A stretch of DNA of 64,000 bases from NCBI GenBank assembly GCA_963801715.1, contig CAWDGB010000003.1, forward strand, positions 51,791 to 115,790. Reading direction: 5' to 3'. The stretch's first letter is position 1. Each line of letters starts with the position of its first letter. The DNA is from CAVVJA01 sp963801715 (GTDB taxonomy: Bacteria > Actinomycetota > Actinomycetes > Mycobacteriales > Jatrophihabitantaceae). The notes under the pieces were generated by a model. That model had not been told where the DNA came from and ran no database searches. It worked only from the letters and a program-made list of their open reading frames with translations. The translations under genes were made by a program, and so were the position numbers. This document shows, piece by piece, positions 52,749 to 61,855 of the stretch.

Positions 52749-55700
52749 TTAGAACATGCGCACCAGTCCGGCACGTTCGGCGAGGGCGGCCGCCTGCACC
52801 CGCGTCGAGACGCCTAGCTTGCGCAGGATGTTGCTCACGTGAACGCTCGCCGTCTTCCGGCTGATGAACAACTCCGCGCCGATCTCCCGATTGCTGCGAC
52901 CGGCCACGAGAGGCGCAGCACCAGCAGCTCGCGCTCGGTCAGCCCGTACGGCGTCGCCGCCACGGTCGCCGGCGGGCCGTCGGCGGGCACAGTTGCGAGC
53001 GGGATGTGGGCGCGTTCGGCCAGCGCACGGATCGCCGCCAGCAGTGGGGCATGCCCGGCCGCCGCGGCGGCGGCGTCCCGGACCGTGTCGGCGACCGCGG
53101 CGGACGGGTCGCCGGCGAGCAGCCGGGCCTCCGCGTGGCGCCACCAGGCGTAGGCGGCGCGGTGCGGGCAGCCGAGGGCACCCCAAGCGTCGGCCGCGGC
53201 CTGCCACGCCGCCGGATCACTTGCGCCGGACGAGGCGGCTGCGTTCGGCCTCCCAGTTGGCCCGCGCGGCCGGAATCGTCGCCACGTATGGATGGTCGGT
53301 GAACGGGACACCGCCCGTCCGGTCCACCCACGCAGCCAGGTCGCCGGCGGCGGCTACGGCGGCCCGCGTCGCAGACTCGTCGCGGCGGGCCCGGCCCTGC
53401 TCGACCAGCTCGGCGCAGGCGCGCATGCCCACAACCAGCAGCCACCCGCACTGGATCGTCCAGTCCGTGGACTGGTACCTCGCCAGCACCTCCCGCACCT
53501 CGACCAGGCCGTCCGCGGGCCGGCCCGCCCACACCGCAACCTCCGCGGTCCGCCGCGCGATCTCGCCAGCATTGTCGATGTTGCTGATCCGGCCCACAAC
53601 GGACCTGATCTGCCGCAGCCGCCCGGCGGCGGCCTCGACGTCGCCGCGCAGCAGGTCGATCTCGGCCCGCAGCCCGTGCACCGGGTAGTGATCTGGGTTG
53701 GCCGGCGGCGCATCGGTCAGCGGGTCGATCAGCTCGGCCGCCTCGGCCGTGCGGCCCCGGGCGAGCATCGCCTCGGCCGCATTGGCGGCGGCAAGGTCGG
53801 CCTCTCGGCCGCTCTCGCGGCCGGCCTGCACGCCGCGCAGCCCCGCCTCGGCCGCTCGGTCGAACCGGCCCGTCTTGAGCAGAATGTCGCTCTCGTCGGC
53901 CGCGACCTCCACCAGCGCCTCGCCGTCGCCGGACGCTTCGGCCAGCGCCCGCGCCCGCTCGACGATCGCGAAACCCTCCGCGACCTGGCCGCGCAGGCAT
54001 GCGTCGTGCGCAAGGTGCAGCTGGATGCCGGCGGCGACGCCGGTGGCGCCGGCCGCCTCGGCGACCTCCAGCCCGCGGGTGAGGGCCGCCCGCCGGGCGT
54101 CCCACTGGCCCTCGGCAAGGAGAGGAACTCGGCGTAGGAGAACCAGGCCTTGGCGTGGTCGACCGATGGTGGCACCTGCTCGAACAGGCGCAGCGCCTGC
54201 TCGAGCAGCGGGCGCGCGTCCGTCGCCGACCGCTCAAATCGGAACAGGCGGTGCGCAGGTGCACGGACGCGGCGACGGCCGGGTCGGGATGGTCGGCGAA
54301 GCGGCGGTACGCCTCCTCGGCGAGCACACCGCCACCGGCTATGTCGCCGACTGCCCAGAGCGCGTCAAGGCACGCGCAGGTACATCTGGGGCAGGTCCAT
54401 GCCGGCGAGCTGCTCCGGGTCGGGCACCTGCGCAAAGAGTTCGATGGCCCGCTGCCAGTGCCGCGCCGCCTCGGCGTAGTCGAACACCCGCTCCGCGGCC
54501 TCGGCCGCGTGCACCCGGGCCGGCAGTTCCTCCGCGGCGCGACCGGCGGCGGCCCAGTGCCCGGCAACCTCCGCTGCCGACGTGTCGTCGCCGAGCGCCT
54601 GCAACGCCCTCGCCACGCGCTCGTGGAAGACGGCCCGCTCACCCGGCAACAGCTCGGCGGCCACCGCCTCGGCCAGCAGGGCATGCCGCGGCCGCTGCGC
54701 GCCGCGGCCGTCGCCGTCGGCCAGCAGCCGCGCCGCGGTCAGCTCCCGAAGCCCGCCGCGGACATCCGTCGACATCCAGCCCGCTGACCGCACCGAGCAG
54801 CATCCTCACCCAGCGGCCGGCCCGCCACCGCCAGCGCCGACAACACCGTGCGGGCCGTATCGCTGCAGCGAGCGGCCCGAGCCACCAGCAGCTCCGCCAG
54901 CCGCGCCGGCAACCCGACCCCGAGGCCCAGCACACCCTCCGGTGACGGCGGCCGCCACGAGTTGCTCGGTGAAGAACGGATTCCCCTCGGCCCGTGCGTA
55001 CATCTCGTCGACCACCGACACCGATACCGGCGAACCGGCCAACCCGGCGACCTGCTCGGCCATCTCATCACGCGTCAGCGGGCCAAGCCGAACCTCGGCC
55101 ACACCCGCGACGCCGCGCACGTGCGTCAGCCATTCGGCCACGTGCGGCTCCAGCGGCGCCTCGTCCGACACGGCACGTCACGACCACGGTCAGCGCCGAA
55201 TCGCGGCGCGGCCCGGGTCAGAAACGTCAGGCAGTCCAGGGTCGCGGTGTCCGCCCAGTGCACGTCCTCGACGACCAGGACCAATGCGGCGTCGCCGGGC
55301 CGCACGCGCGCAGCAGCTCCGCGATCGCGGCGAACAACCGGTCCCGCTGCCCACTCTCCCCGGCCGCTCGACTCCGCCGCGCCGGACCCGAGCTGCGGCA
55401 GCAGCCGCTCCACCTCGGCCCGGACGTAGTGCGGAGTCATGGCGAGCGCGGCCTCCAGCAGGTCGCCGCCGTCGACCCGGCACAGCTCGCCCAACGCATC
55501 CGCCACCGGCAGCAACGGCAGCGTCTCCCGCATCGGCAGGCATCCGCCCCAAATGGACACCACGCCGTCGACCGCGACCCGCCGCATCCCCTCAGTGACC
55601 AGCCGGGTCTTGCCCACCCCGGCGTCGCCCATGACCAGGAGCAGCCGCGCATCCCCGCCCACGACTGCCCGCAGGCGGGACAACTCACCCGTCACGGCCG

Positions 55701-55860
55701 ACAAGACCCGTTGACGCGGCCACCCGCCCAGCCCACCAGCGCACCCCCGCCCGGTCAATGGCATTCGGAGCCCCACCTGGCAATCCCTCAAGACCGCAGA
55801 GGCTTCAGTTAGGTCGATCTGCGCCTGTTGATCTCCTTCTGCCCGCTCCGGAACCATGCT
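52749..55860 (-). pseudogene. LuxR-family large ATP-binding regulator (LAL), about ten frameshifts
   Basis: All parts of a roughly 1,000-residue LAL protein can be read. These are Walker A (VMGDAGVGKTRLVTEGMRR), GGCLPMRETLPLLPVADALG, Walker B (LVLVVEDVHWADTATLDCLTFL), MYARAEGNPFFTEQLVAAA, TPR-like helices (AELLPGERAVFHERVARALQALG, ARHWQRAIELFAQVPDPEQ) and a C-terminal HTH (SNREIGAELFISRKT, SVHVSNILRKLGVSTRVQAAALAERAGL). The frame must change near 55370, 55300, 55170, 54945, 54810, 54775, 54370, 54240, 54115, 53215 and 52900. Every segment stays protein-like without internal stops. GC is extremely high, so sequencing indels are as plausible as decay. The start is near 55860. Confidence 0.75.
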
Positions 55861-56237
55861 GGCCGGTGCGACCGCAGCTGCTGTCCGGGCTGGCCACGAG
55901 GTCGCCCGAGGGCCTTGGCCTGGATCTCGGCTGAGGCCCCTGACGCGGCTGTGCTGTCGGTCGTCGACCGTATGGCGGGGTCCAACGACGGTCATCGCGG
56001 CACCTTGCTCGGCGCGGGGGTCCTCGCCGCCGTGCCCGCGGCCGGAGACTGCGACGAAACGGAGTCCCGGTCACAGGGCTGCGGTCCCAGGCATGGTTCC
56101 CCTGCATTTACAGAACATTCTCTGTGGAGCTGCTGCGTCTCTATTTAAACCGACATCCCACCCCAAAACGTCTCCGTGAGGTCCGGTTTGTCGCAGTTGA
56201 GGAATGCTGCGACGAAGACGAGTCACGGCCGCGTCAC

Positions 56238-56393
56238 GTCCAGGTACGCCTCGACTCCAACCAGCAGGCCGACCTCGTTCTCGCCTACAACCGGGGGGCC
56301 TCAGTCGCAGACCTGGCACGGCGGTATGGCGTACGCCGGTACACGGTCACCGCCCACCTCATCGCGCACGGTGTCACGCCACGGCGACCCGGC
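56238..56393 (+). mobile_element. C-terminal HTH fragment of a serine recombinase
   Basis: About 52 codons read RLDSNQQADLVLAYNRGASVADLARRYGV, continuing RRYTVTAHLIAHGVTPRRPG, the helix-turn-helix tail found after the recombinase domain of serine resolvases/integrases. The catalytic part is absent. The fragment ends abruptly at about 56395, where a hydrolase fragment begins on the other strand, marking a recombination junction. Confidence 0.6.
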
Positions 56394-56397
56394 CCAT

Positions 56398-56544
56398 GCC
56401 GCGGAAGTGTTGCAGGAAAATCAGCGGCGTCCGGTTCTCGGCGCCGAAACGCCGATAGGCGTATCGAATCCCATTCCCGGTGACGAACTGGGTCGGGGCT
56501 GTCAGGTGCGAACGCACAGGGGTGTGGGCGGACTCGGCCGTCAT
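56398..56544 (-). pseudogene. 5' fragment of an alpha/beta hydrolase
   Basis: It starts at ATG 56544 and reads FVTGNGIRYAYRRFG, then NRTPLIFLQHFRG, the usual first strand and oxyanion region of a haloperoxidase-like alpha/beta hydrolase. Homology stops after 49 residues at about 56398, exactly where the recombinase fragment ends; the open frame runs a few codons more to 56374. The remaining ~230 residues are missing. Confidence 0.65.
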
Positions 56545-56582
56545 GTTCGACTTTCCATCCTGTCGGCCGGTTGGCGAGGTGG

Positions 56583-57200
56583 TCACGTCGTCTCTGAGGG
56601 GTGCGACCGGGCTACCCGCTGCCGGGTCCGGTAGGCCCGCAGATTCACGGCGTTGCCGCATGTGTGCACGTCGTGCCACACCTTGCTGTTGTTCTTCGAG
56701 TGGTCGTAGAACGCGGCACGGCAGCGCGGTTCCCCGCAGGTCTTCAGTCGCCGCCAGGTGTCGATGCGCTGGGCTTCCATGATCTCGATCAGGGCCACCG
56801 TGGCGATCGCGCGCCAACCCTTGTCTCGCGGCTCGAGCTGCAGCTGGCCGTCGTCGCCCAGCCGCAACACCACCGATGCCGGCGCCGGCGACCACGCCTC
56901 CCGATCGCTGGTGCCAGCGTCGCCACTGTTGTTCCCGGTCACCACCAACCGCAGGCCATCACGGAACGTGCGGAGCCCGTCGAGATCGGTCTTGGTGATC
57001 GCCAACTCGGCGGTGGTTCGGCGGGTGGCTACCTCCCAACTCGTTCGGGCCTCGTCCCACCAGCTCAGCGCGGTTTCGCCGCGATCGAGCAGGTCTAGTT
57101 GGCCTGGCCCGGCTGGGGCCGTGTTGAGTAAGTCTTGGACTAGAGCCAGGCCGCCGGGCGCGGGGTCGATCCCGTACCGGACGGTGGCGGGCCAGCCCAT
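56583..57200 (-). CDS. CGNR zinc-finger / ABATE-domain protein
   Basis: About 205 residues. The N-terminal region (GIDPAPGGLALVQDLLNTAP) is the ABATE ligand-binding domain; the C-terminal zinc finger reads LKTCGEPRCRAAFYDHSKNNSKVWHDVHTCGN. The motif that names the family, CGNR, is CGNA here, followed by VNLRAYR. The four cysteines are intact. Such proteins are presumed stress- or ligand-responsive transcription factors. The ATG at 57200 lies 4 bases after the stop of the upstream hydrolase, so both are co-transcribed and probably functionally linked. Confidence 0.88.
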   Translation of the reverse strand: MGWPATVRYGIDPAPGGLALVQDLLNTAPAGPGQLDLLDRGETALSWWDEARTSWEVATRRTTAELAITKTDLDGLRTFRDGLRLVVTGNNSGDAGTSDREAWSPAPASVVLRLGDDGQLQLEPRDKGWRAIATVALIEIMEAQRIDTWRRLKTCGEPRCRAAFYDHSKNNSKVWHDVHTCGNAVNLRAYRTRQRVARSHPSETT

Positions 57201-57204
57201 CGAT

Positions 57205-58032
57205 TTAGCCGTGCTTTGCGACCGCGACGGTGGCTCCGGTCGCGAGGTTGTCAACGAGGAAGCGATTGATCTCGGCAGCCACTACAGCGGGATGCTCGAT
57301 GTGCGGCCAGTGGCCTGATTTCTCGATCGCGGTGACCGTCGTCCTGGCCGGATCAAACCGCTCCGCGACTCGGGCGGCGACGATCTCCGCCGTGAGCAAC
57401 GGGTCATCGGTGCCGCGGAGGATCAGCATCGGCCCAGTGAACCCGCTGGGCCGCTCGCCGGCGGGGTAGCCGTTATTCCACACGTCCGCCACTGACCGCA
57501 CGACCTCGGGACGGAACTTCGCGGCGACCGCGCCGAGTCGTTCCAGCTCGGCTTCGGGGGCCAAGGGCGCCACTTGCCGGCGGAACGCCCGATACTCCGC
57601 CGCCCCGAGCTCGCCCAACGATCGGAACAACTCGAAGGACTCGTCGGGCAACCGGGTCCCGGCCATGGGGATGGGGGACACCAGCGCCAGGCCTAAGGCG
57701 CGATCGGGACGGCCCGCAGCGACCAGTTCGACGATCGGCGCCGCCATGCTGTGGCCGACGAGGACGAACGGCTTGTCCACCACGTCGACGACGGCGGACA
57801 GGTCGGCAGCGAACCGGTCGAACGTGAACGGCCCAGGTGCCTCGCTGCGATCCCCGAAGCCGGCGAGGTCCAACCGCACGATCTCGAACTCAGATGCCCT
57901 TAGTTCGGCGATGACCGGGTCCCAGACGTGCTGGTCATCGAGAAACCCGTGCATGAACACTATGGCTCGGTCGCCGACCCCATCCCGACGGAGCCCGATG
58001 TCGCTGTGCGGGATGGTTGCTGAGCTTGTCAT
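57205..58032 (-). CDS. alpha/beta-fold hydrolase
   Basis: 275 residues. The oxyanion strand VFMHGFLDDQHVWDP, nucleophile elbow VLVGHSMAAP (Ser), the acid in LRGTDDPLLTAE and the histidine in KSGHWPHIEHP form a complete catalytic triad. AAGGAG 5 bases before ATG 58032 fixes the start. It belongs with the large group of esterase/lactonase-like hydrolases. First gene of a two-gene operon with the CGNR regulator. Confidence 0.93.
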   Translation of the reverse strand: MTSSATIPHSDIGLRRDGVGDRAIVFMHGFLDDQHVWDPVIAELRASEFEIVRLDLAGFGDRSEAPGPFTFDRFAADLSAVVDVVDKPFVLVGHSMAAPIVELVAAGRPDRALGLALVSPIPMAGTRLPDESFELFRSLGELGAAEYRAFRRQVAPLAPEAELERLGAVAAKFRPEVVRSVADVWNNGYPAGERPSGFTGPMLILRGTDDPLLTAEIVAARVAERFDPARTTVTAIEKSGHWPHIEHPAVVAAEINRFLVDNLATGATVAVAKHG

Positions 58033-58317
58033 GGGGGCTCCTTGCCTTCCAACGGATCTTGATCCTGTCGTGGACGCCGACGTGGTGTTGAGAGGAGGGA
58101 AGAACGACGCCGGCGGCTGCTTACTCATCTTCCTTCTGCGACATAACCGTAGTTTTTTTGCCTCTGTCGCGCAAGAAAGTATCTCTCCCTGGCCTATGGC
58201 GCAACTTTCCGGTGCATCAAAGGGCTGAATCGGGGCCGGCCTGGCTTTGCGGCCTGAACTGGAGGCGCCTAGCGTCTCGGGGCGCCTCGCGAGATGAGAA
58301 GCCCCGGAAACCTGAGC

Positions 58318-58590
58318 TCCGATGCCACACGACGGACCTGCGCGTCCCTACTTGCGGCACTCGACGTATATCCCCGGGTTGCCATGCAGATCCTCCGACA
58401 CTCGCATATAGCGGTGACGATGGACGTATACAGCACGCGGGCGACGTCGTATCGGCGGTGGCGAGTTGCAGATCGTCTGGGATCCCAGGTCGTCGGCCGG
58501 CTGTTGGCCGACCGGAGGTCTGGGATGAATAAGCCGGCCCTGGCAGCGCGTTACGCAATCAGCTTGAGCAGTGTGAAGCGCAAGCTGAAG
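58318..58590 (+). mobile_element. tyrosine-recombinase C-terminal fragment joined to a recombinase HTH tail
   Basis: The frame reads ATRRTCASLLAALDVYPRVAM, then QILRHSHIAVTMDVYS, the R-(x)n-H-x-x-R/H-Y end of phage-type integrases. It then runs into LADRRSGMNKPALAARYAISLSSVKRKLK, a helix-turn-helix seen at the end of serine recombinases. The two parts do not normally occur together, so this is a chimeric relic. The N-terminal integrase domains are absent. Confidence 0.6.
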
Positions 58591-58789
58591 TGAAAGCACG
58601 TCGTCATCCCGTTCATGTCTGGAGGACTCTCCTGCGGCATCATCGGCGGCCCGGGCCGCGGCAACCATGCAACACGCTGCGAACAGTGCAGCTGTGTTGA
58701 AGGCATTCAGTGCGCGCCGTGAAGCCTTCCTTGACAGGGACGCTTGAATTCCGCCAGGGCGAACCCACGAAACGCCGAATCGGGCACGG

Positions 58790-59247
58790 TCAGACGTCGT
58801 GCAGGCGCCTCAGCCATGCGTGCCAGCCAGCGGCGAGAGGGGCAGTCCGGTCGGTGGCGTCGGCGACGAGCCGTTCCGCTGTCTCGCGGGCGACAAGGTG
58901 GACGTATCGAACCATCAACCTGCGTCGCCGAACTCGCGCTTCATGTCGACTTCGAGCCGTTCGTATCCATCGAAGTCGAAGCGATCTTCGGGGTGCCGCG
59001 TTGCGTTTCGGTGCTTGCACACGTCGATTCCGGGCGCCAGGACAACGAGCGTAACGGGTCTCGGTGACAACAGAGCCAGGAAGAAGTCCAGCTCCGAGCG
59101 ATCGGCCAGGACCGTGTCCAGAAGCACGGTGAAACCGACGTCAACGAAGTTCTTGGCGAGCGCGCACATGTTGCGGTTGCACAGCTCATCCTGTCGAAGC
59201 GCCTCATTGGAAGGCTTGCCCATCGATCCGATGTAGCACGCCCGCAC
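58790..59247 (-). pseudogene. P-loop phosphotransferase-like remnant
   Basis: Residues LCNRNMCALAKNFVDVGFTVLLDTVLADRSELDFFLALL and VVLAPGIDVCKHRNATRHPEDRFDFDGYERLE fit the C-terminal half of AAA_33/chloramphenicol-phosphotransferase-like kinases. The Walker A half is missing upstream. Near 58930 an in-frame TGA stands after REFGDAG, followed by WFDTSTLSP, and a further shift gives RETAERLVADATDRTAPL. A truncation, a stop and a frameshift together indicate real decay. Confidence 0.65.
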
Positions 59248-59328
59248 CCCCTCAGTCTGCCCAACGGACGCGAGGCGGCACTCGCGGCGGCATGAGAGCG
59301 GACCACAGCGCGTCCTACTGGCCGGGGA

Positions 59329-59724
59329 TCATGCCCTGTCGATATGCCTGCCCGGCATCGGCTCCGCGAGTGCAGTCCGCCATGCAGGTGCACCGAAGCT
59401 GTCCGCGAAATACTGCGTCTCGTGCACCACCTTCTCGTGATCAAATTCCATAATGCTGACTGAGTAGGTGGGCATGCCGTCATACGTGATGACGCACTCG
59501 CTCACCCACAGATTCCCACTGCCAACAATCCGTAGCACCGTGAAGTGCCGATCGGCAGGGTGCCCGCCACGTTGCGCCGCAATCGTCGCGCGGCCTCGGA
59601 AACGTTCACCTGATTGGGGGTAGTCGAGAATCGCGTCCGCGGTGTAGATAGCGTGTTCGGCTTCGATATCCCCGCATTCCGATGCCCGCCAGTGTTCCTC
59701 AAGTGCTGTCCTGGTCGAATCCAT
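59329..59724 (-). CDS. NTF2-like/SnoaL-fold protein
   Basis: 131 residues with LEEHWRASECGDIEAEHAIYTADAILDYPQSGERFRGRATI, the standard NTF2-like start, and a beta sheet ending VVHETQYFADSFGAPAWRTALAEP. It is complete and clean inside a decayed neighbourhood. Role unknown; such proteins are small ligand-binding or isomerase folds. Confidence 0.87.
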   Translation of the reverse strand: MDSTRTALEEHWRASECGDIEAEHAIYTADAILDYPQSGERFRGRATIAAQRGGHPADRHFTVLRIVGSGNLWVSECVITYDGMPTYSVSIMEFDHEKVVHETQYFADSFGAPAWRTALAEPMPGRHIDRA

Positions 59725-60250
59725 CGCGTTGTCCGTTCTCTATGCGGGGAGAGCGGTCCGACAGACCGTGCTTCGAGGCTTCCGCTCGGGGCGCCGAGCG
59801 GTTGAACGTAATAGGCAACGGTGCCAGCGTAGACCGGTCGCCAGGCCAGCTCAGATCCCAGATCGGCGAGGTGTTCGCCCCGGTGGATCTCCTGCAGCGC
59901 TGCCCTGGACGCCTTCTTCAGATGAGCAGTGCGCTCGTAACGCGTACGTGCTTCGACGGACGCTTCACTACGTCCGCTCATCAAGCAGATCCGGTAAAGA
60001 GCGAGGCACGATAGCGATCCATCTACGCGCCTCAGACGACGCTACCGGTGGCGGCCAGGTCGCGCAGACGGCTACGGGCCCACCTGTCCGCCTCCCACGT
60101 CTGCGGCCTCGGGTATTTGAAAGCCTCGCCACGAGGCTCGGCGGCCGGTAGGAACGCACGATTGCCACCGGCGCCGCGCTGTCAAACTCCCCTGGGTCGG
60201 ACCGCCGGGTTCGAGTAACACCCTTAGGTCTCGCTGGTGTGTCCGGAGGG
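59725..60250. other. 526-bp gap next to tRNA-Ala, no supported gene
   Basis: Frames here are Arg/Ser-rich and not protein-like. The part adjoining the 3' end of tRNA-Ala (60100-60250) is where an integrated element would attach, but I could not find a second copy of the tRNA 3' end in the window. Confidence 0.35.
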
Positions 60251-60324
60251 TGGAGCTGAGGGGATTTGAACCCCTGACCCCCTCGATGCGAACGAGGTGC
60301 GCTACCGGACTGCGCCACAGCCCC
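60251..60324 (-). tRNA. tRNA-Ala (anticodon CGC)
   Basis: The minus strand folds as a cloverleaf of 74 bases. The acceptor stem is GGGGCTG/CAGCTCC, with the D-arm in GCGCAGTCCGGTAGCGC, anticodon stem CCTCG-TTCGCAT-CGAGG with anticodon CGC at positions 34-36, T-arm AGGGG-TTCAAAT-CCCCT, and discriminator A. The CCA is not encoded. It reads alanine GCG codons. Confidence 0.95.
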
Positions 60325-60454
60325 AGACGTGCGAGACCCGGTCGCCCAGGCCCGTTACACCGTAGCAGGCAGCGACGTTCCGTCCGCTGGTCCCGAGTCG
60401 CCGACCATCATCGGGCTGAGCGAATCCCGATCTCCACGGCCCGCAGCGCCCGGG

Positions 60455-61126
60455 TCAACCCGCTCGGCGATGTTCCTCGATGTACTCCACCCGCTCTACG
60501 TAAACGCCGCTGAGGTCGACGGTGTCCATGGCGTAGAGCTCAAGATCTTCGTCGTCGATATGGACCGCCGAATCCGGCGGACGAGCCAACGACGACCCGG
60601 TGGCGTCCACTTCCGACGGGCGGTGCGCGGCGCGCAACTGACGAGCCGCGCGGCGCTCACGATCGCGCAGCGCCTGCTTACGCAGCGAATAGAAGTATCC
60701 AGCCAGGCCGAGCACGAACGCTCCGGCGATAAACCAGCTCGCCCCTCCGGTCACAGCCGCCAGGAGCACGGTGATCACGCTGCCGACGCCAAGCACGGAA
60801 AGTGACCTGCGCCGTCGGCGCAGCATGGCTTCCCGCGGCACAGATACGTCAGTCTGGTGGACGGATTTCATCGTCGCCTCCTCGGCGGCAAGATCGGACC
60901 CTCGGGAGGCGTATGCAAGAGCGGGGCGCGAGCCTGCAGCCCCAGCCGCTGGCCACCGACGGCGCGAGTGCGCCGCGGGCGAAACCACCTGGGTGGGCTC
61001 GACCCGACGTCCGGTGCGGGATTGCGCCCGCGTTCGAGCCGCCTTGTCGCCGCGGTGAACGATCATCGGCACCACCACGACAAGCCAGAGCACAGTGAGG
61101 ATGGCGACTGTCATGAACGGCGACAC
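60455..61126 (-). CDS. sepX: SepX/GlpR divisome membrane protein
   Basis: About 223 residues. An N-terminal membrane helix (MTVAILTVLWLVVVVPMIV) precedes HRGDKAARTRAQSRTGRR, an internal low-complexity part, a pair of hydrophobic helices (SLSVLGVGSVITVLLAAVTGGASWFIAGAFVLGLAGYFYSLR), and an acidic C-terminus (YVERVEYIEEHRRAG). This layout and the adjacent glp gene identify SepX (GlpR), an actinobacterial cell-division protein and receptor for the MoeA-like Glp. GTG 61126 has GGAGGT 6 bases upstream. It is followed by tRNA-Ala. Confidence 0.88.
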   Translation of the reverse strand: MSPFMTVAILTVLWLVVVVPMIVHRGDKAARTRAQSRTGRRVEPTQVVSPAAHSRRRWPAAGAAGSRPALAYASRGSDLAAEEATMKSVHQTDVSVPREAMLRRRRRSLSVLGVGSVITVLLAAVTGGASWFIAGAFVLGLAGYFYSLRKQALRDRERRAARQLRAAHRPSEVDATGSSLARPPDSAVHIDDEDLELYAMDTVDLSGVYVERVEYIEEHRRAG

Positions 61127-61227
61127 CGTCGCACCTCCAGTCACACCCGTCACACGCCTTTCAGCCACGGTAGCCAGCGAGTCCCTGCCGTCGGGGAATG
61201 TGACGCGGCGTGTCGAAGGCGCGTCGG

Positions 61228-61854
61228 TTACGGCGGGGGCGGCGGCAGCCGCGGAAGCCGGGCGATCATGCTCATGCCCCGTACTTCCTCGACCGTGATC
61301 GCGAAGCCGATGTGATCACGCCAGCCGCCGGCGATGTCCAGGAACCGCTCGTAGTACGCCTCACGACGCAATCCGAGCTTCTCCACAACTCGAAGACTCG
61401 CTGCATTCTCCGGACGGATGTCCACTTCGACGCGATGCAGGCCAACCGTCGTGAAGCAATGGTCGATCGCTAGAGCAAGCGCCGTGGTCGCAATTCCGCG
61501 CCCGGCGACGGCGACATCGACCCAGTAACCGACCGTGCAGGAACGTAAAACACCATGCACGATGTTCGAGATGTCAAGCTGTCCAGCTACGCGTCCGCCG
61601 TAGGTGATCACGAACGGCAACATCGTGCCATTGCGAGCGGCCTTACGCAGCGCAGAGACCATGGGCGCCCATGCTGACGGCGAGCTTCTATCGGCCCACC
61701 GAACGGGCGATGTCGGCTCCCAGGGCGACAGCCACTGCTCGTTGCGCAACCGCACCTCGCTCCAGGCACGGGCGTCCCGCAGCCGCGGCGGGCGTAGCGC
61801 GATTGGACCCGCCGATAGTTCGGCCGGCCATCCGGGGCGCGGCCGCATCGCCAT
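61228..61854 (-). CDS. RimJ/RimL-like GNAT acetyltransferase
   Basis: 208 residues. IALRPPRLRDARAWSEVRLRNEQWLSPWEPTSP, GYWVDVAVAGRGIATTALALAIDHCF (acetyl-CoA loop) and GLHRVEVDIRPENAASLRVVEKLGLRREAYYERFLDIAGGW are diagnostic of the RimJ group that sits between glp and sepX in actinobacterial genomes. It would acetylate a protein N-terminus, possibly a ribosomal protein. ATG 61854 follows the glp stop by one base, so the genes are coupled. Confidence 0.92.
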   Translation of the reverse strand: MAMRPRPGWPAELSAGPIALRPPRLRDARAWSEVRLRNEQWLSPWEPTSPVRWADRSSPSAWAPMVSALRKAARNGTMLPFVITYGGRVAGQLDISNIVHGVLRSCTVGYWVDVAVAGRGIATTALALAIDHCFTTVGLHRVEVDIRPENAASLRVVEKLGLRREAYYERFLDIAGGWRDHIGFAITVEEVRGMSMIARLPRLPPPPP

Positions 61855-61855
61855 C

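Noticed and set aside
53698..55812. Long plus-strand frames (up to 415 codons) opposite the LAL gene
   Set aside because: Composition is Arg/Ala/Pro/Ser-rich, as expected of antisense frames at very high GC; all recognisable motifs are on the minus strand.
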